Below, piece by piece: positions 34,428-45,062 of a DNA stretch of 64,000 nucleotides; position 1 is the stretch's first letter; each line of letters starts with the position of its first letter. A program made the position numbers and the translations under genes. The stretch lies in the NCBI GenBank assembly GCA_030657355.1, contig CP131056.1:3926501-3990500 (forward strand). Direction: 5' to 3'. Below the pieces are notes generated by a model. That model saw only the letters and a program-made list of their open reading frames with translations. It did no database searches and was not told the DNA's origin. This stretch comes from Radicibacter daui (lineage in GTDB: Bacteria > Pseudomonadota > Alphaproteobacteria > Radicibacterales > Radicibacteraceae).

Positions 34428-35474
34428 ATGGAAATCAGCATCAAGGGCGTGCGCAAGGAATTTGGCTCTGTGGCGGCCCTGCGCGGCGTCGATCTCGACA
34501 TCGCCTCGGGCGAACTGGTTGCGCTGCTCGGCCCGTCCGGCTCCGGCAAGACGACGCTGCTGCGCCTCATCGCCGGACTGGAATATCCCGAAGGCGGACA
34601 GATCCTGTTCGGCGGAGAGGATGCCTCCCTGCTGCCAGTCAAGAACCGCAATGTCGGCTTCGTCTTCCAGCATTATGCGCTCTTTCGCCATATGACGGTC
34701 GCCGACAACATCTCCTTCGGGCTTCGGGTGCGCTCCGCCCGCCGCCGGCCGGCGCGCGAGGCCATTGACGCACGGGTGCGTGAACTCCTGTCGCTGGTTC
34801 AGCTGCCGGATATCGGCGAGCGCTACCCTCACCAGCTCTCCGGCGGGCAGCGCCAGCGTGTTGCCCTTGCCCGCGCCATGGCCATCGACCCCGCCGTGCT
34901 GCTGCTGGACGAACCCTTCGGTGCGCTCGATGCCCAGGTGCGCAAGGATCTGCGGCGCTGGCTGCGGGAGCTGCATGCCGAAACCCGCCACACCACCGTC
35001 TTCGTGACCCATGACCAGGAAGAAGCGCTGGAGCTTGCCGACCGGGTGGTGGTGATGAACCACGGCGTCATCGAGCAGTCCGGCCGGCCGGAGGAACTTT
35101 ACCGGCATCCCTCCTCCGCCTTCGTCTTCGGTTTCCTCGGCAGCGCCAACATCTTCCCGGCACGGGTCAGCGCCGGGGCGGTGCATCTGGAGGGCATGGA
35201 GCGCCCCTTCGCCCCCGCCCCCGCCGGCCAGCCGGACGGGCGCTATCGCCTCTTCGTGCGCCCGCACGACCTGCGCCCCACTGACCAGCCGGGGCTCGGT
35301 TTTGTCGGCGTAGTGCAGGAGGCGCGGTTTCTGGAAGGCATCCACCGTATCGCGATTGCCATCACCGGTCGCCGCGACCCGGTGGAACTGCACCTGCCGG
35401 CACATGAAACGCCGCCGGCCGCCGGTTCCCGCATCCATCTGGCGAGCGAGCGTTTCGGGCTGTTCGCGGCGTGA
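34428..35474 (+). CDS. cysA: Sulfate/thiosulfate ABC transporter ATP-binding protein CysA
   Basis: A 348-residue ATPase with Walker [11 protein letters not shown]-loop [20 protein letters not shown], signature LSGGQRQRV, Walker [13 protein letters not shown] and H-loop [20 protein letters not shown]. The C-terminal domain is a regulatory TOBE-like region. It completes the sulfate importer. AAGGA lies about 10 bases before the start. Confidence 0.95.
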   Translation: MEISIKGVRKEFGSVAALRGVDLDIASGELVALLGPSGSGKTTLLRLIAGLEYPEGGQILFGGEDASLLPVKNRNVGFVFQHYALFRHMTVADNISFGLRVRSARRRPAREAIDARVRELLSLVQLPDIGERYPHQLSGGQRQRVALARAMAIDPAVLLLDEPFGALDAQVRKDLRRWLRELHAETRHTTVFVTHDQEEALELADRVVVMNHGVIEQSGRPEELYRHPSSAFVFGFLGSANIFPARVSAGAVHLEGMERPFAPAPAGQPDGRYRLFVRPHDLRPTDQPGLGFVGVVQEARFLEGIHRIAIAITGRRDPVELHLPAHETPPAAGSRIHLASERFGLFAA

Positions 35475-35523
35475 AACCGGCCTTAGATAAGGAGCTCATC
35501 GGGCTCTACGGGGCGGTTTCGGC

Positions 35524-37290
35524 ATGACGGTCCAGCAGGGCCTTTTGCTTCTCATCCTTGCCGGCACCCTCGCTGCCTTCATCAGCGAGCGCTGGCGGTA
35601 TGACGTCATCGCCCTTTCCAGCCTGATGCTGTGCGTGGTGACGGGCCTTATCGCCCCCGGCGTGGCGTTCGACGGGCTGTCGAGCCCGGCCGTGCTCACC
35701 GTCATCGGTGTGCTGCTGATGGCACAGGCGGTGACCGTCAGCGGTTATATCGACCGGGCGGCCCGCCAGCTCTCCCGGCACCTGAAACGCGACAGCTCGG
35801 TTCTCGCCGCCCTCTGCCTGACGGGCGCCGCCCTTTCCGCCGTCATGAACAATGTCGGCGCGCTGGCGATCATGATGCCGATCGCGCTCGGCATCTGCCG
35901 GCGGCGGCGCATGGCGCCCGGCCTGGTGCTGATGCCGCTTTCCTTTGCCACGCTGCTCGGCGGCATGGTGACGGCCATCGGCACCCCGCCCAACCTCATC
36001 ATCTCGCAGCTGCGCGAGCGCTGGATGGGGGCGCCGTTCGGCTTTTTTGACTTTACCCGCCTTGGCCTGCCCATCGCCCTTGCCGGTATCGCCTGGCTTG
36101 TACTCGTCGGCTACCGCGTTATCCCGGCCGGAAACCGCAAGCGCAGGGGCGACGACGGCGAGGAGGCGGAAGCCGCCATCGAGGAGGCGCCCGGCGATTT
36201 TCTCATCGAACTGGTGGTGGAGCCGGACGGCCTTTTGGAAGGCATGAGCCTTGCCGCCGCCGAGGCCGATCTCGGCATCCGCCTGCACACGGTGGTGCGC
36301 GGCAGCGTGCGCCTGTTCGGCCGGCGGCAGAACCTGCAGCTCGCCGCCAACGACATTATCGTGGTGGAGGCAAGCCTGCCGGTCATCGAAGGGCTGGTGG
36401 CCCGCGACGGGGTAAGCGTACGCGGCGCCATGCCGGCCGATGGCAGGCTGGTTGCCGCCGTCATTACCCCGTCCAGCATCGCCGTCGGCTCCAACCTGCA
36501 TTCGCTTGATCTGGAAGCGCGCTGGGGGGTAGAGGTGGTGGCCGCCGCCCGGGCGGAACGGCGGGTGGAAGGGCGTCTTGCCGACGCAGCCTTCGGCATT
36601 GGCGACGTGCTGCTGTTTTCTGGCCCCAGCGATGCCATCGCCACGGCGCTGTCGGATCTTTCCTGCCTGCCGGTGGCCGGGCGCGAGCTGCCGATGCGCG
36701 GGCGCCGCTCGCCGCTGCCGCTCTTCGTCTTTGCTGCCGCCATCCTCATCTCGGCCTTCGGCTGGCTGCCGGCACAGGTGAGTTTCATTGGCGCGGCGCT
36801 GCTGCTCGGCATCAGCGGCACCATCTCCCGCCGGGATGTGCTCTCCAACATCAACTGGAGCATCGTCATCATGCTGGCGGCGCTGATCCCGGTGGGTCAG
36901 GCGCTGGAGAGCACGGGTACGGCCCGGCTGCTGGCCCATGGCCTCGCTTCTCTCGCTGCACCCGGCGGGCCGCTTCTGCTACTGGCGCTTACCCTGCTGA
37001 TCACGCTGGTGCTGACGCCGCTGCTCAACAACGCCGCCACCGTGCTGCTCGTCGCCCCCATCGTGGCGGAAGCGGCAACGGGCGCGGGTTACTCGCCGGA
37101 TACCTTCCTGATGGCGGTGGCAATTTCCGCCTCGACGGACTTCCTCACCCCCATCGGCCACCACAACAATGCGCTCATCATGGGGCCAGGGGGTTATCGC
37201 TTCGGTGATTACTGGCGCCCGGGGCTGCCGCTGACGCTGATCGTCTGCGCGCTTGTGTTGTGGCTCGCCCCGCTGTTCTGGCCGTTCTGA
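35524..37290 (+). CDS. SLC13 family anion permease with TrkA-C domains
   Basis: A 588-residue membrane protein with two sets of TM helices around two cytoplasmic TrkA-C-type domains (about residues 215-380; FLIELVVEPDGLLEGMSLAAAEADLGIRL and PSSIAVGSNLHSLDLEARWGVEVVAAAR). The SLC13/DASS motif region is visible as VMNNVGALAIMMPIALG with ATAIGTPPNLIISQ-like AIGTPPNLIISQ, and again as LNNAATVLLVAPIV. It follows cysA by 49 bases, so a sulfate or related anion role is likely. Its end is 11 bases from the convergent glpK. Confidence 0.88.
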   Translation: MTVQQGLLLLILAGTLAAFISERWRYDVIALSSLMLCVVTGLIAPGVAFDGLSSPAVLTVIGVLLMAQAVTVSGYIDRAARQLSRHLKRDSSVLAALCLTGAALSAVMNNVGALAIMMPIALGICRRRRMAPGLVLMPLSFATLLGGMVTAIGTPPNLIISQLRERWMGAPFGFFDFTRLGLPIALAGIAWLVLVGYRVIPAGNRKRRGDDGEEAEAAIEEAPGDFLIELVVEPDGLLEGMSLAAAEADLGIRLHTVVRGSVRLFGRRQNLQLAANDIIVVEASLPVIEGLVARDGVSVRGAMPADGRLVAAVITPSSIAVGSNLHSLDLEARWGVEVVAAARAERRVEGRLADAAFGIGDVLLFSGPSDAIATALSDLSCLPVAGRELPMRGRRSPLPLFVFAAAILISAFGWLPAQVSFIGAALLLGISGTISRRDVLSNINWSIVIMLAALIPVGQALESTGTARLLAHGLASLAAPGGPLLLLALTLLITLVLTPLLNNAATVLLVAPIVAEAATGAGYSPDTFLMAVAISASTDFLTPIGHHNNALIMGPGGYRFGDYWRPGLPLTLIVCALVLWLAPLFWPF

Positions 37291-37301
37291 TCAGTTGCCA
37301 A

Positions 37302-38792
37302 TCAAGTGCTGGTCAGGGTGCGCCGCACGGCATCGCGCCAGCCGGCAAGCGCCTTCTGGCGGGTGGCGGCATCCATCTTCGGCTCAAACCGGCTCTCGCG
37401 GCGCCAGCTGGCGGCAAAGCCCTCCGCATCCGGCCACACACCGGAATGGTGGCCGGCAAGCCATGCAGCGCCCAATGCAGTCGTCTCCAGTACATGCGGC
37501 CGGTCGACCGGAGCATCGAGAATGTCGGCAAGGCGCTGCATGGTCCAGTCGCTGGCGACCATGCCGCCATCCACGCGCAGGATGGTGTCGCTGGCAGGCG
37601 CCCAGTCGCCATGCATAGCGTCCAGCAGATCGGCTGTCTGGTAACAGACCGCCTCCAGCGCCGCGCGGGCAAACTCGGCCGGGCCGGTATTGCGCGTCAG
37701 CCCATAGATGGCGCCGCGCGCATCGGCATCCCAGTGCGGCGCGCCGAGACCAGTAAAGGCCGGCACCAGATAGATGTTCTGCTGCGGATCGGCCTTTTCG
37801 GCCAGCAGGCCGCTGTCGCTTGCCTTGGCAATGATGCCGAGGCCATCGCGCAGCCACTGCACGGCAGCACCGGCGATGAAGATCGAGCCTTCCAGCGCAT
37901 AGGTTACCTTGCCATCCAGCTGATAGGCGATGGTGGTGAGCAGCCGGTTCTTCGAGCGCACTGGCTCGCTGCCGGTGTTGAGAATGGCAAAGCAGCCGGT
38001 GCCGTAAGTGGATTTGAGCATGCCCGGGCTGAAACAGGCCTGGCCGACGGTGGCCGCCTGCTGGTCGCCGGCAACGCCGCCGATGGTGATCGGTGCGCCG
38101 AGGATATCGGCACTGATCGTACCGAAATCGGCCGAACTGTCGCGCACCTCGGGCAGCAGGCTTGCCGGTACGCCGAGCAGCTTCATCAGCTCCTCGTCCC
38201 AGCAACCGCGGCGGATATCGTAAAGCAGCGTGCGTGAGGCGTTGGTGGCATCGGTGGCGTGCACCTTGCCGCCGGTAAGGCGCCAGACAAGCCAGCTATC
38301 CACCGTGCCAAAGGCCAGCTCTCCGCGCTCGGCGCGGGCCCGCGCGCCTTCCACATTGTCGAGGATCCAGCTGATCTTGGTGCCGGAGAAATAGGGATCG
38401 AGCAGCAGGCCAGTGCGCTCGCTCACCATCGCCTCCGCCCCGTCGGCGCGCAGTTTTTCGCAGAAGCGTGCGGTGCGGCGGTCCTGCCAGACGATGGCGG
38501 GGCAGATTGCCTTGCCGGTCGCACGGTCCCAGATCACCACAGTTTCGCGCTGGTTGGTAATGCCGGCCGCGGCGATATCGCCGGCCTTGAGGCCCGCTTT
38601 CTCCAGTGCGCCGCGCATCGTCTCGATGACGGTGCGGATCAAATCTTCCGCATCATGTTCCACCCAGCCCGATTGCGGATAGTGCTGGGCAAATTCCTGC
38701 TGGGCGGAGCCCGCGATCCGGTACTGGCCGTCAAAAATAATGGCGCGGCTCGACGTCGTGCCCTGATCGATGGCGAGAATGTAACCGGACAT
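37302..38792 (-). CDS. glpK: Glycerol kinase GlpK
   Basis: A 496-residue FGGY-family kinase: [18 protein letters not shown] at the start, [30 protein letters not shown], and later [21 protein letters not shown] and [22 protein letters not shown]. It phosphorylates glycerol to glycerol-3-phosphate in the cytoplasm. It is the last gene of the glycerol cluster, separated from glpV by 136 bases that contain a stem-loop. Confidence 0.96.
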   Translation of the reverse strand: MSGYILAIDQGTTSSRAIIFDGQYRIAGSAQQEFAQHYPQSGWVEHDAEDLIRTVIETMRGALEKAGLKAGDIAAAGITNQRETVVIWDRATGKAICPAIVWQDRRTARFCEKLRADGAEAMVSERTGLLLDPYFSGTKISWILDNVEGARARAERGELAFGTVDSWLVWRLTGGKVHATDATNASRTLLYDIRRGCWDEELMKLLGVPASLLPEVRDSSADFGTISADILGAPITIGGVAGDQQAATVGQACFSPGMLKSTYGTGCFAILNTGSEPVRSKNRLLTTIAYQLDGKVTYALEGSIFIAGAAVQWLRDGLGIIAKASDSGLLAEKADPQQNIYLVPAFTGLGAPHWDADARGAIYGLTRNTGPAEFARAALEAVCYQTADLLDAMHGDWAPASDTILRVDGGMVASDWTMQRLADILDAPVDRPHVLETTALGAAWLAGHHSGVWPDAEGFAASWRRESRFEPKMDAATRQKALAGWRDAVRRTLTST

Positions 38793-38871
38793 GCTGTCTC
38801 CACACCCCTGGTCTCTTGCCGCCCCTTACCGGGGCGTCCGTTACAGCAAATACCAGATTTTCAGAAAGGTA

Positions 38872-38897
38872 AGGGAACCGGGTTGCCCCGGTTCCCT
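38872..38897 (-). terminator. Stem-loop between glpV and glpK
   Basis: AGGGAACCGGG and its exact complement form an 11-base-pair stem around a four-base loop. Read on the minus strand it lies just after glpV and is followed only by a weak TACCTTTC tract, so it may be a leaky terminator or an mRNA-stabilising stem that sets the high level of binding protein relative to glpK. Confidence 0.55.
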
Positions 38898-38928
38898 CCC
38901 CCCGAAAAGCCGTTCAGAAGCCTGCTGC

Positions 38929-40650
38929 TTACTTCTTCTCGGCAGTTTCCCAGCTCTTGACCAGTTCGTCATAGTCGACGGTGATCGGCGTGGGCTTCTC
39001 ATTCGCCAGCTTGGGCTTCGGCGAGCCCGGCTGGTCGAGCCAGTACTGACGGTCCTTGACCGGGTTCAGCTTCGGACCGCATTCGCCCTGCACGCCGGAA
39101 CGCTCGATGCGGCTCATGACCTGGTCCTGCGCCTGGGCGAGGGCGGTCATGGCTTCCTGGGCGGACTTGGCGCCAGACGAGGCGTCACCGATGTTCTGCC
39201 ACCACAGCTGCGCCAGCTTCGGATAGTCCGGCACGTTGGTGCCGGTCGGGGTCCACTGGACACGGGCCGGGGAACGGTAGAACTCAACGAGGCCGCCCAG
39301 CTGCGGCGCCCGCTCGGTGAAGGACTTGTCGTGGATGTCGCTGTCACGAATGATCGTGAGACCGACATGGCTCTTCTTCAGCGACACAGTCTTGGAGACG
39401 GTGAACTGGGCATAGAGCCAGGCCGCCTTGGCGCGGTCGACCGGGGTGGACTTCATGAGCGTCCACGAACCGGCATCCTGGTAACCCAGCTTCTGGCCTT
39501 CTTCCCAATAGGCGCCATGCGGGCTGGGAGCCATGCGCCACTTCGGCGTGCCATCGCCGTTCATCACCGGCAGGCCGGGCTTGACCATGTCGGCGGTGAA
39601 GGCGGTGTACCAGAAGATCTGCTGGGCGACGTTACCCTGGGCCGGCACCGGGCCGGATTCGGAGAAGGTCATGCCCTGCGCCTCTGGCGGCGCATACTTC
39701 TTCAGCCAGTCGAGATACTTCTCGATGGAGTAGACGGCAGCCGGGCCATCGGTGGCACCGCCACGCTCGACGGAAGAGCCAACCGGACGGCAGCCATCGA
39801 CGCGGATGCCCCATTCGTCAACCGGCAGGCCGTTCGGGATACCCTTGTCGCCAGCGCCGGCCATCGAGAGCCAGGCGTCGGTGAAGCGCCAGCCCAGCGA
39901 CGGGTCTTTCTTGCCATAATCCATATGGCCGTAGACCTTGACGCCGTTGATTTCCTTGATGTCGTTGGTGAAGAAATCGGCGATGTCCTCGTAGGCCGAC
40001 CAGTTGACCGGCACGCCGAGGTCATAACCATACTTGGCCTTGAACTTGGCCTTGATGTCCGGGTTCGTGAACCAGTCGTAACGGAACCAGTAGAGGTTCG
40101 CGAACTGCTGGTCCGGCAGCTGGTAGAGCTTGCCGTCCGGAGCGGTGGTGAAAGACTTGCCGATGAAGTCGTCCACATCCAGCATCGGGTCGGTAACGTC
40201 CTTGCCCTCGCCGGCCATCCAGTCGGTGAGGTTGCGCACCTGCTTGTAGCGGAAGTGCGTACCGATCAGGTCGCTGTCGTTGATGTAGGCGTCATAGAGA
40301 TTGTTGCCGGTCTGCATCTGGGTCTGCAGCTTTTCGACAACGTCGCCTTCACCGATGATGTCGTGCACCACCTTGATGCCGGTGATTTCCTCGAAGGCCT
40401 TGGCGAGGGTCTTCGATTCATATTCATGCGTCGTGATGGTCTCGGAGACGACCTTGATCTCCATGCCCTTGTAGGGCTGGGCCGCCTTGATGAACCAGTC
40501 CATTTCCTTCATCTGATCCTCTTTGGAGAGGGTCGAAGGCTGGAACTCACTGTCGATCCACTTCTTGGCGGCATCCATGTCGGCGTGGGCATGACCCGCC
40601 GCCATCAGGATGACAGCCGCGGCTGCCGATGTTAGCAAAGACCGCTTCAT
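38929..40650 (-). CDS. glpV: Glycerol ABC transporter substrate-binding protein GlpV
   Basis: A 573-residue periplasmic binding protein with signal peptide MKRSLLTSAAAAVILMAAGHAHA. The start at 40650 is supported by GGGAGG 8 bases upstream. It is of the long extracellular solute-binding type found in the glycerol importer of Rhizobium leguminosarum (AKKWIDSEFQPSTLSKEDQMKEMDWFI, FANLYWFRYDWF). It delivers glycerol to the GlpP/GlpQ permeases. Confidence 0.9.
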   Translation of the reverse strand: MKRSLLTSAAAAVILMAAGHAHADMDAAKKWIDSEFQPSTLSKEDQMKEMDWFIKAAQPYKGMEIKVVSETITTHEYESKTLAKAFEEITGIKVVHDIIGEGDVVEKLQTQMQTGNNLYDAYINDSDLIGTHFRYKQVRNLTDWMAGEGKDVTDPMLDVDDFIGKSFTTAPDGKLYQLPDQQFANLYWFRYDWFTNPDIKAKFKAKYGYDLGVPVNWSAYEDIADFFTNDIKEINGVKVYGHMDYGKKDPSLGWRFTDAWLSMAGAGDKGIPNGLPVDEWGIRVDGCRPVGSSVERGGATDGPAAVYSIEKYLDWLKKYAPPEAQGMTFSESGPVPAQGNVAQQIFWYTAFTADMVKPGLPVMNGDGTPKWRMAPSPHGAYWEEGQKLGYQDAGSWTLMKSTPVDRAKAAWLYAQFTVSKTVSLKKSHVGLTIIRDSDIHDKSFTERAPQLGGLVEFYRSPARVQWTPTGTNVPDYPKLAQLWWQNIGDASSGAKSAQEAMTALAQAQDQVMSRIERSGVQGECGPKLNPVKDRQYWLDQPGSPKPKLANEKPTPITVDYDELVKSWETAEKK

Positions 40651-40733
40651 AACGTTGACCTCCCAAGGTTTGTTGTTGTGCTGCACGCGGGGTGGCCATG
40701 GGCTAGACGGCCACCCCGCACCTCTTTAAAGCC

Positions 40734-41015
40734 TCATACCCAGCGGAAAACGCACGCGGCGTAGACCAGGCACAAGACAAGAGCCCACCAGAGGTTCGGG
40801 CCGACGAGCCCGAGCCACGCAAGACAGATGAAGGCGCTGCCGAGCAGCGAGAGAAAGAGACGGTCGCCGCGCGTCGTCTCGAAGCGCAGCAGCCCGACCC
40901 GGGGGCTGCCGCCGGGCGCGAAGTACTCCCACACCCCCATACCCAGCAGCAGCAGGAAGACGACGCCGAAGAAGGCGGCGGTCGGCCCCGTCCAGGCCAT
41001 CCAGGAAAAGTCCAT
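40734..41015 (-). CDS. glpU: Small membrane protein GlpU (DUF2160-like)
   Basis: A 93-residue protein with three hydrophobic segments (AAFFGVVFLLLLGMGVWEYF, LFLSLLGSAFICLAWLGLVG, LWWALVLCLVYAACVFRWV). It occupies the place of the small gene called glpU in rhizobial glycerol clusters, between glpQ and glpV. The function is unknown, but the conserved position suggests an accessory subunit of the importer. Confidence 0.85.
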   Translation of the reverse strand: MDFSWMAWTGPTAAFFGVVFLLLLGMGVWEYFAPGGSPRVGLLRFETTRGDRLFLSLLGSAFICLAWLGLVGPNLWWALVLCLVYAACVFRWV

Positions 41016-41030
41016 GACGCGTCGTCCTCC

Positions 41031-41912
<882 letters not shown>

Positions 41913-41947
41913 CTCTTTATCCTCAAGCTCGTATCAGCCATGGCGCC

Positions 41948-42817
<870 letters not shown>

Positions 42818-42822
42818 GGTCC

Positions 42823-43896
42823 TCAGCCCTCCGCTTCGACGAGGTGGGAGTTGTGGTAGATGTTGAGTTTGCCGGGCTCGAAGAGGGCACGCGGCTCTGC
42901 CGGGATCGGCATGCCTTCCGGCACCACGGCGTTGAGGTCATGTCCGCCGAGCGTGCCGCGCACGACGCGGTAGCGCCCGACATCCAGCACGGAGCGCACC
43001 TGGATCGGCAGGCCCGAGGCGTCGTCCGTCAGCAGCACGAATTCCGGACGGATGCCGGCCTCGACCTTGCCGGGCAGCGGACGATAACGCCCTTCCAGCG
43101 GCAGACGGTGACCGGCGATAACGGCGCCGCCATCTTCCAGCGCGCAAGGCAGCACATTCATGCCCGGGGAGCCGATGAAGTAGCCGACGAAGGTATGGCG
43201 CGGCTTTTCGAACAGCTCTTCGGGTGTGCCCACCTGCACCACCTCGCCGCCATACATGACGACGACCTTGTCGGCGAAGGTGAGCGCCTCAGTCTGGTCA
43301 TGCGTCACATAGACCATGGTGAAGCCGAAGCGGCGGTGCAGCTGCTTGAGCTGGGAGCGCAGCACCCACTTCATATGCGGGTCGATGACCGTCAGCGGTT
43401 CGTCGAACAGGATGGCGTTGACGTCCGAGCGCACAAGGCCGCGGCCGAGCGAAATCTTCTGCTTTTCGTCTGCCGTGAGGCCGCGCGCCTTGCGGTCTGC
43501 CTTGGCGGTCAGGTCCAGCATCTCCAGCGTCTCGGCGACACGCTTCTTGATGTCAGCCTCCGGCACCCGGCGGTTCCGGAGCGGGAATGCCAGGTTTTCG
43601 CGCACCGTCATGGTGTCGTAGATGACCGGGAACTGGAACACCTGCGCGATGTTGCGCGCCTCGGTGGCAAGGCTGGTGACATCGCGCCCGTCAAACAGCA
43701 CCTGCCCGTGCGAAGGGGTCATCAGGCCGGAGATGATGTTGAGCAGCGTGGTCTTGCCGCAGCCGGAAGGCCCCAGCAGGGCATAGGCGCTGCCATCTTC
43801 CCAGGTCTGGTGTACTTCGCGCAGGGCGAAGTCCGCCTCGCTCTTCGGGTCGGGATTATAGGAGTGGGCGATATGGTCGAGATTGATGCGGGCCAT
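42823..43896 (-). CDS. glpT: Glycerol ABC transporter ATP-binding protein GlpT
   Basis: A 357-residue MalK-like ATPase: Walker A GPSGCGKTT, FQFPVIYDTMTVRENLAFPL, Walker B AILFDEPLTVID and H-loop THDQTEALTFADKVVVMYGG, with a C-terminal TOBE domain. The signature motif is degenerate (LTADEKQKISLG in place of LSGGQ), as is known for one ATPase of this rhizobial pair. It shares the rhizobial name glpT, which is not the enterobacterial glycerol-3-phosphate antiporter. Confidence 0.9.
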   Translation of the reverse strand: MARINLDHIAHSYNPDPKSEADFALREVHQTWEDGSAYALLGPSGCGKTTLLNIISGLMTPSHGQVLFDGRDVTSLATEARNIAQVFQFPVIYDTMTVRENLAFPLRNRRVPEADIKKRVAETLEMLDLTAKADRKARGLTADEKQKISLGRGLVRSDVNAILFDEPLTVIDPHMKWVLRSQLKQLHRRFGFTMVYVTHDQTEALTFADKVVVMYGGEVVQVGTPEELFEKPRHTFVGYFIGSPGMNVLPCALEDGGAVIAGHRLPLEGRYRPLPGKVEAGIRPEFVLLTDDASGLPIQVRSVLDVGRYRVVRGTLGGHDLNAVVPEGMPIPAEPRALFEPGKLNIYHNSHLVEAEG

Positions 43897-43910
43897 TTCT
43901 CAGCGCCTCC

Positions 43911-44993
43911 TCAAGCCGCTGCGCCGCCGGGAGCCACCACAAGGCGGCCACCGGGCTCGAAGACAAACAGCTGCTCGGGGTTCAGGTAGAGCGTGATCTG
44001 CTCTCCGGTGTCGTGATTGTGCACGCCGGCCGTCAGCGCCACCCAGCGGGCGCCGGCAAAATCGGCATGGATGAAGCTTTCGGAACCGGTGATTTCCGTC
44101 ACCGCCACCCGCATCTCCAACGGCACGCCGCCTGCCCTCGGGTTGGCGGCATGCAAATGGTGCGGGCGCACGCCGAGCAGATAGCTGCCATCGGCAATCG
44201 TGGCGGCGCCGTGCGGCAGTGGCAGACGGTGCCCGTCGCCCAGCAGCAGGGCCCCACCCTGCTTTTTCGCCTCGATGAGGTTGAGCGGCGGATCGGAGAA
44301 GGTCTGGGCGGTCAGAAGGTCGTTCGGCCGGTTGAACACCTCGATGGTGCGACCGAACTGGGTCACCCGGCCCTCATGCAGTGTGGCGGTATTGCCGCCC
44401 AGCAGGATGGCCTCCGACGGCTCCGTCGTCGCATAGACGAAGATGGCGCCGGTTTCGGCAAAGAGGCGCGGCAGTTCCTCGCGCAGTTCTTCACGCAGCT
44501 TGTAGTCAAGATTGGCCAGCGGCTCGTCGAGCAGCACAAGATCGGCGCCCTTCACGATGGCGCGGGCAAGCGCCGTGCGCTGCTGCTGGCCGCCGGAAAG
44601 GTTGAGCGGCGTGCGATCCAGATAGGGGGTGAGCTTCAGAAGCTCGGCCGCCTCGCGCACCCGCTTGTCGATAGTGCCCTTGTCCACGCCGGCCACGCGC
44701 ATCGGCGAGGCGATGTTTTCGTAGACCGTGAGCGCCGGATAGTTGATGAACTGCTGATAGACCATCGCGACATTGCGCTGGCGCACCGGCACACCCACGA
44801 CACTGCCGCCATCGAACAGGATTTCCCCGTCCGTCGGCTGGTCAAGGCCTGCCATCAGCCGCATCAGCGTAGTCTTGCCCGACAGGGTCGGCCCCAGCAG
44901 GACATTGAGCGAGCCGCGTTCCAGGGTCAGCGACACATCGGCGATGTGCGTCGCAGCCCCTACCCGCTTGCTCACATTCCTCATCTCAAGCAT
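43911..44993 (-). CDS. glpS: Glycerol ABC transporter ATP-binding protein GlpS
   Basis: A 360-residue MalK-like ATPase. The ATG at 44993 is chosen over the TTG at 45029. It has GPTLSGKTT as Walker A (with Thr-Leu in place of the usual residues), YQQFINYPALTVYENIASPM, signature LSGGQQQRT, Walker B LVLLDEPLANLD, but in place of the H-loop histidine reads YATTEPSEAILLGG. So GlpS keeps the signature and lacks the histidine, while GlpT has the reverse; the two probably form one complementary asymmetric pair. Confidence 0.9.
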   Translation of the reverse strand: MLEMRNVSKRVGAATHIADVSLTLERGSLNVLLGPTLSGKTTLMRLMAGLDQPTDGEILFDGGSVVGVPVRQRNVAMVYQQFINYPALTVYENIASPMRVAGVDKGTIDKRVREAAELLKLTPYLDRTPLNLSGGQQQRTALARAIVKGADLVLLDEPLANLDYKLREELREELPRLFAETGAIFVYATTEPSEAILLGGNTATLHEGRVTQFGRTIEVFNRPNDLLTAQTFSDPPLNLIEAKKQGGALLLGDGHRLPLPHGAATIADGSYLLGVRPHHLHAANPRAGGVPLEMRVAVTEITGSESFIHADFAGARWVALTAGVHNHDTGEQITLYLNPEQLFVFEPGGRLVVAPGGAAA

Positions 44994-45062
44994 TCGCCCG
45001 GTCTTTCCCTCAACTGAACCTTTGTCCAAACCGGACCTGCGCTCACGGCAGGCCCTGTTCGC

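Noticed and set aside
33858-35438. A 526-codon minus-strand frame across cysW and cysA
   Set aside because: Opposite two intact transporter genes with all ATPase motifs; a codon-bias shadow.
38791-40635. A 614-codon plus-strand frame antisense to glpV
   Set aside because: GlpV on the other strand has a signal peptide, ribosome site and family pattern; the plus frame has none.
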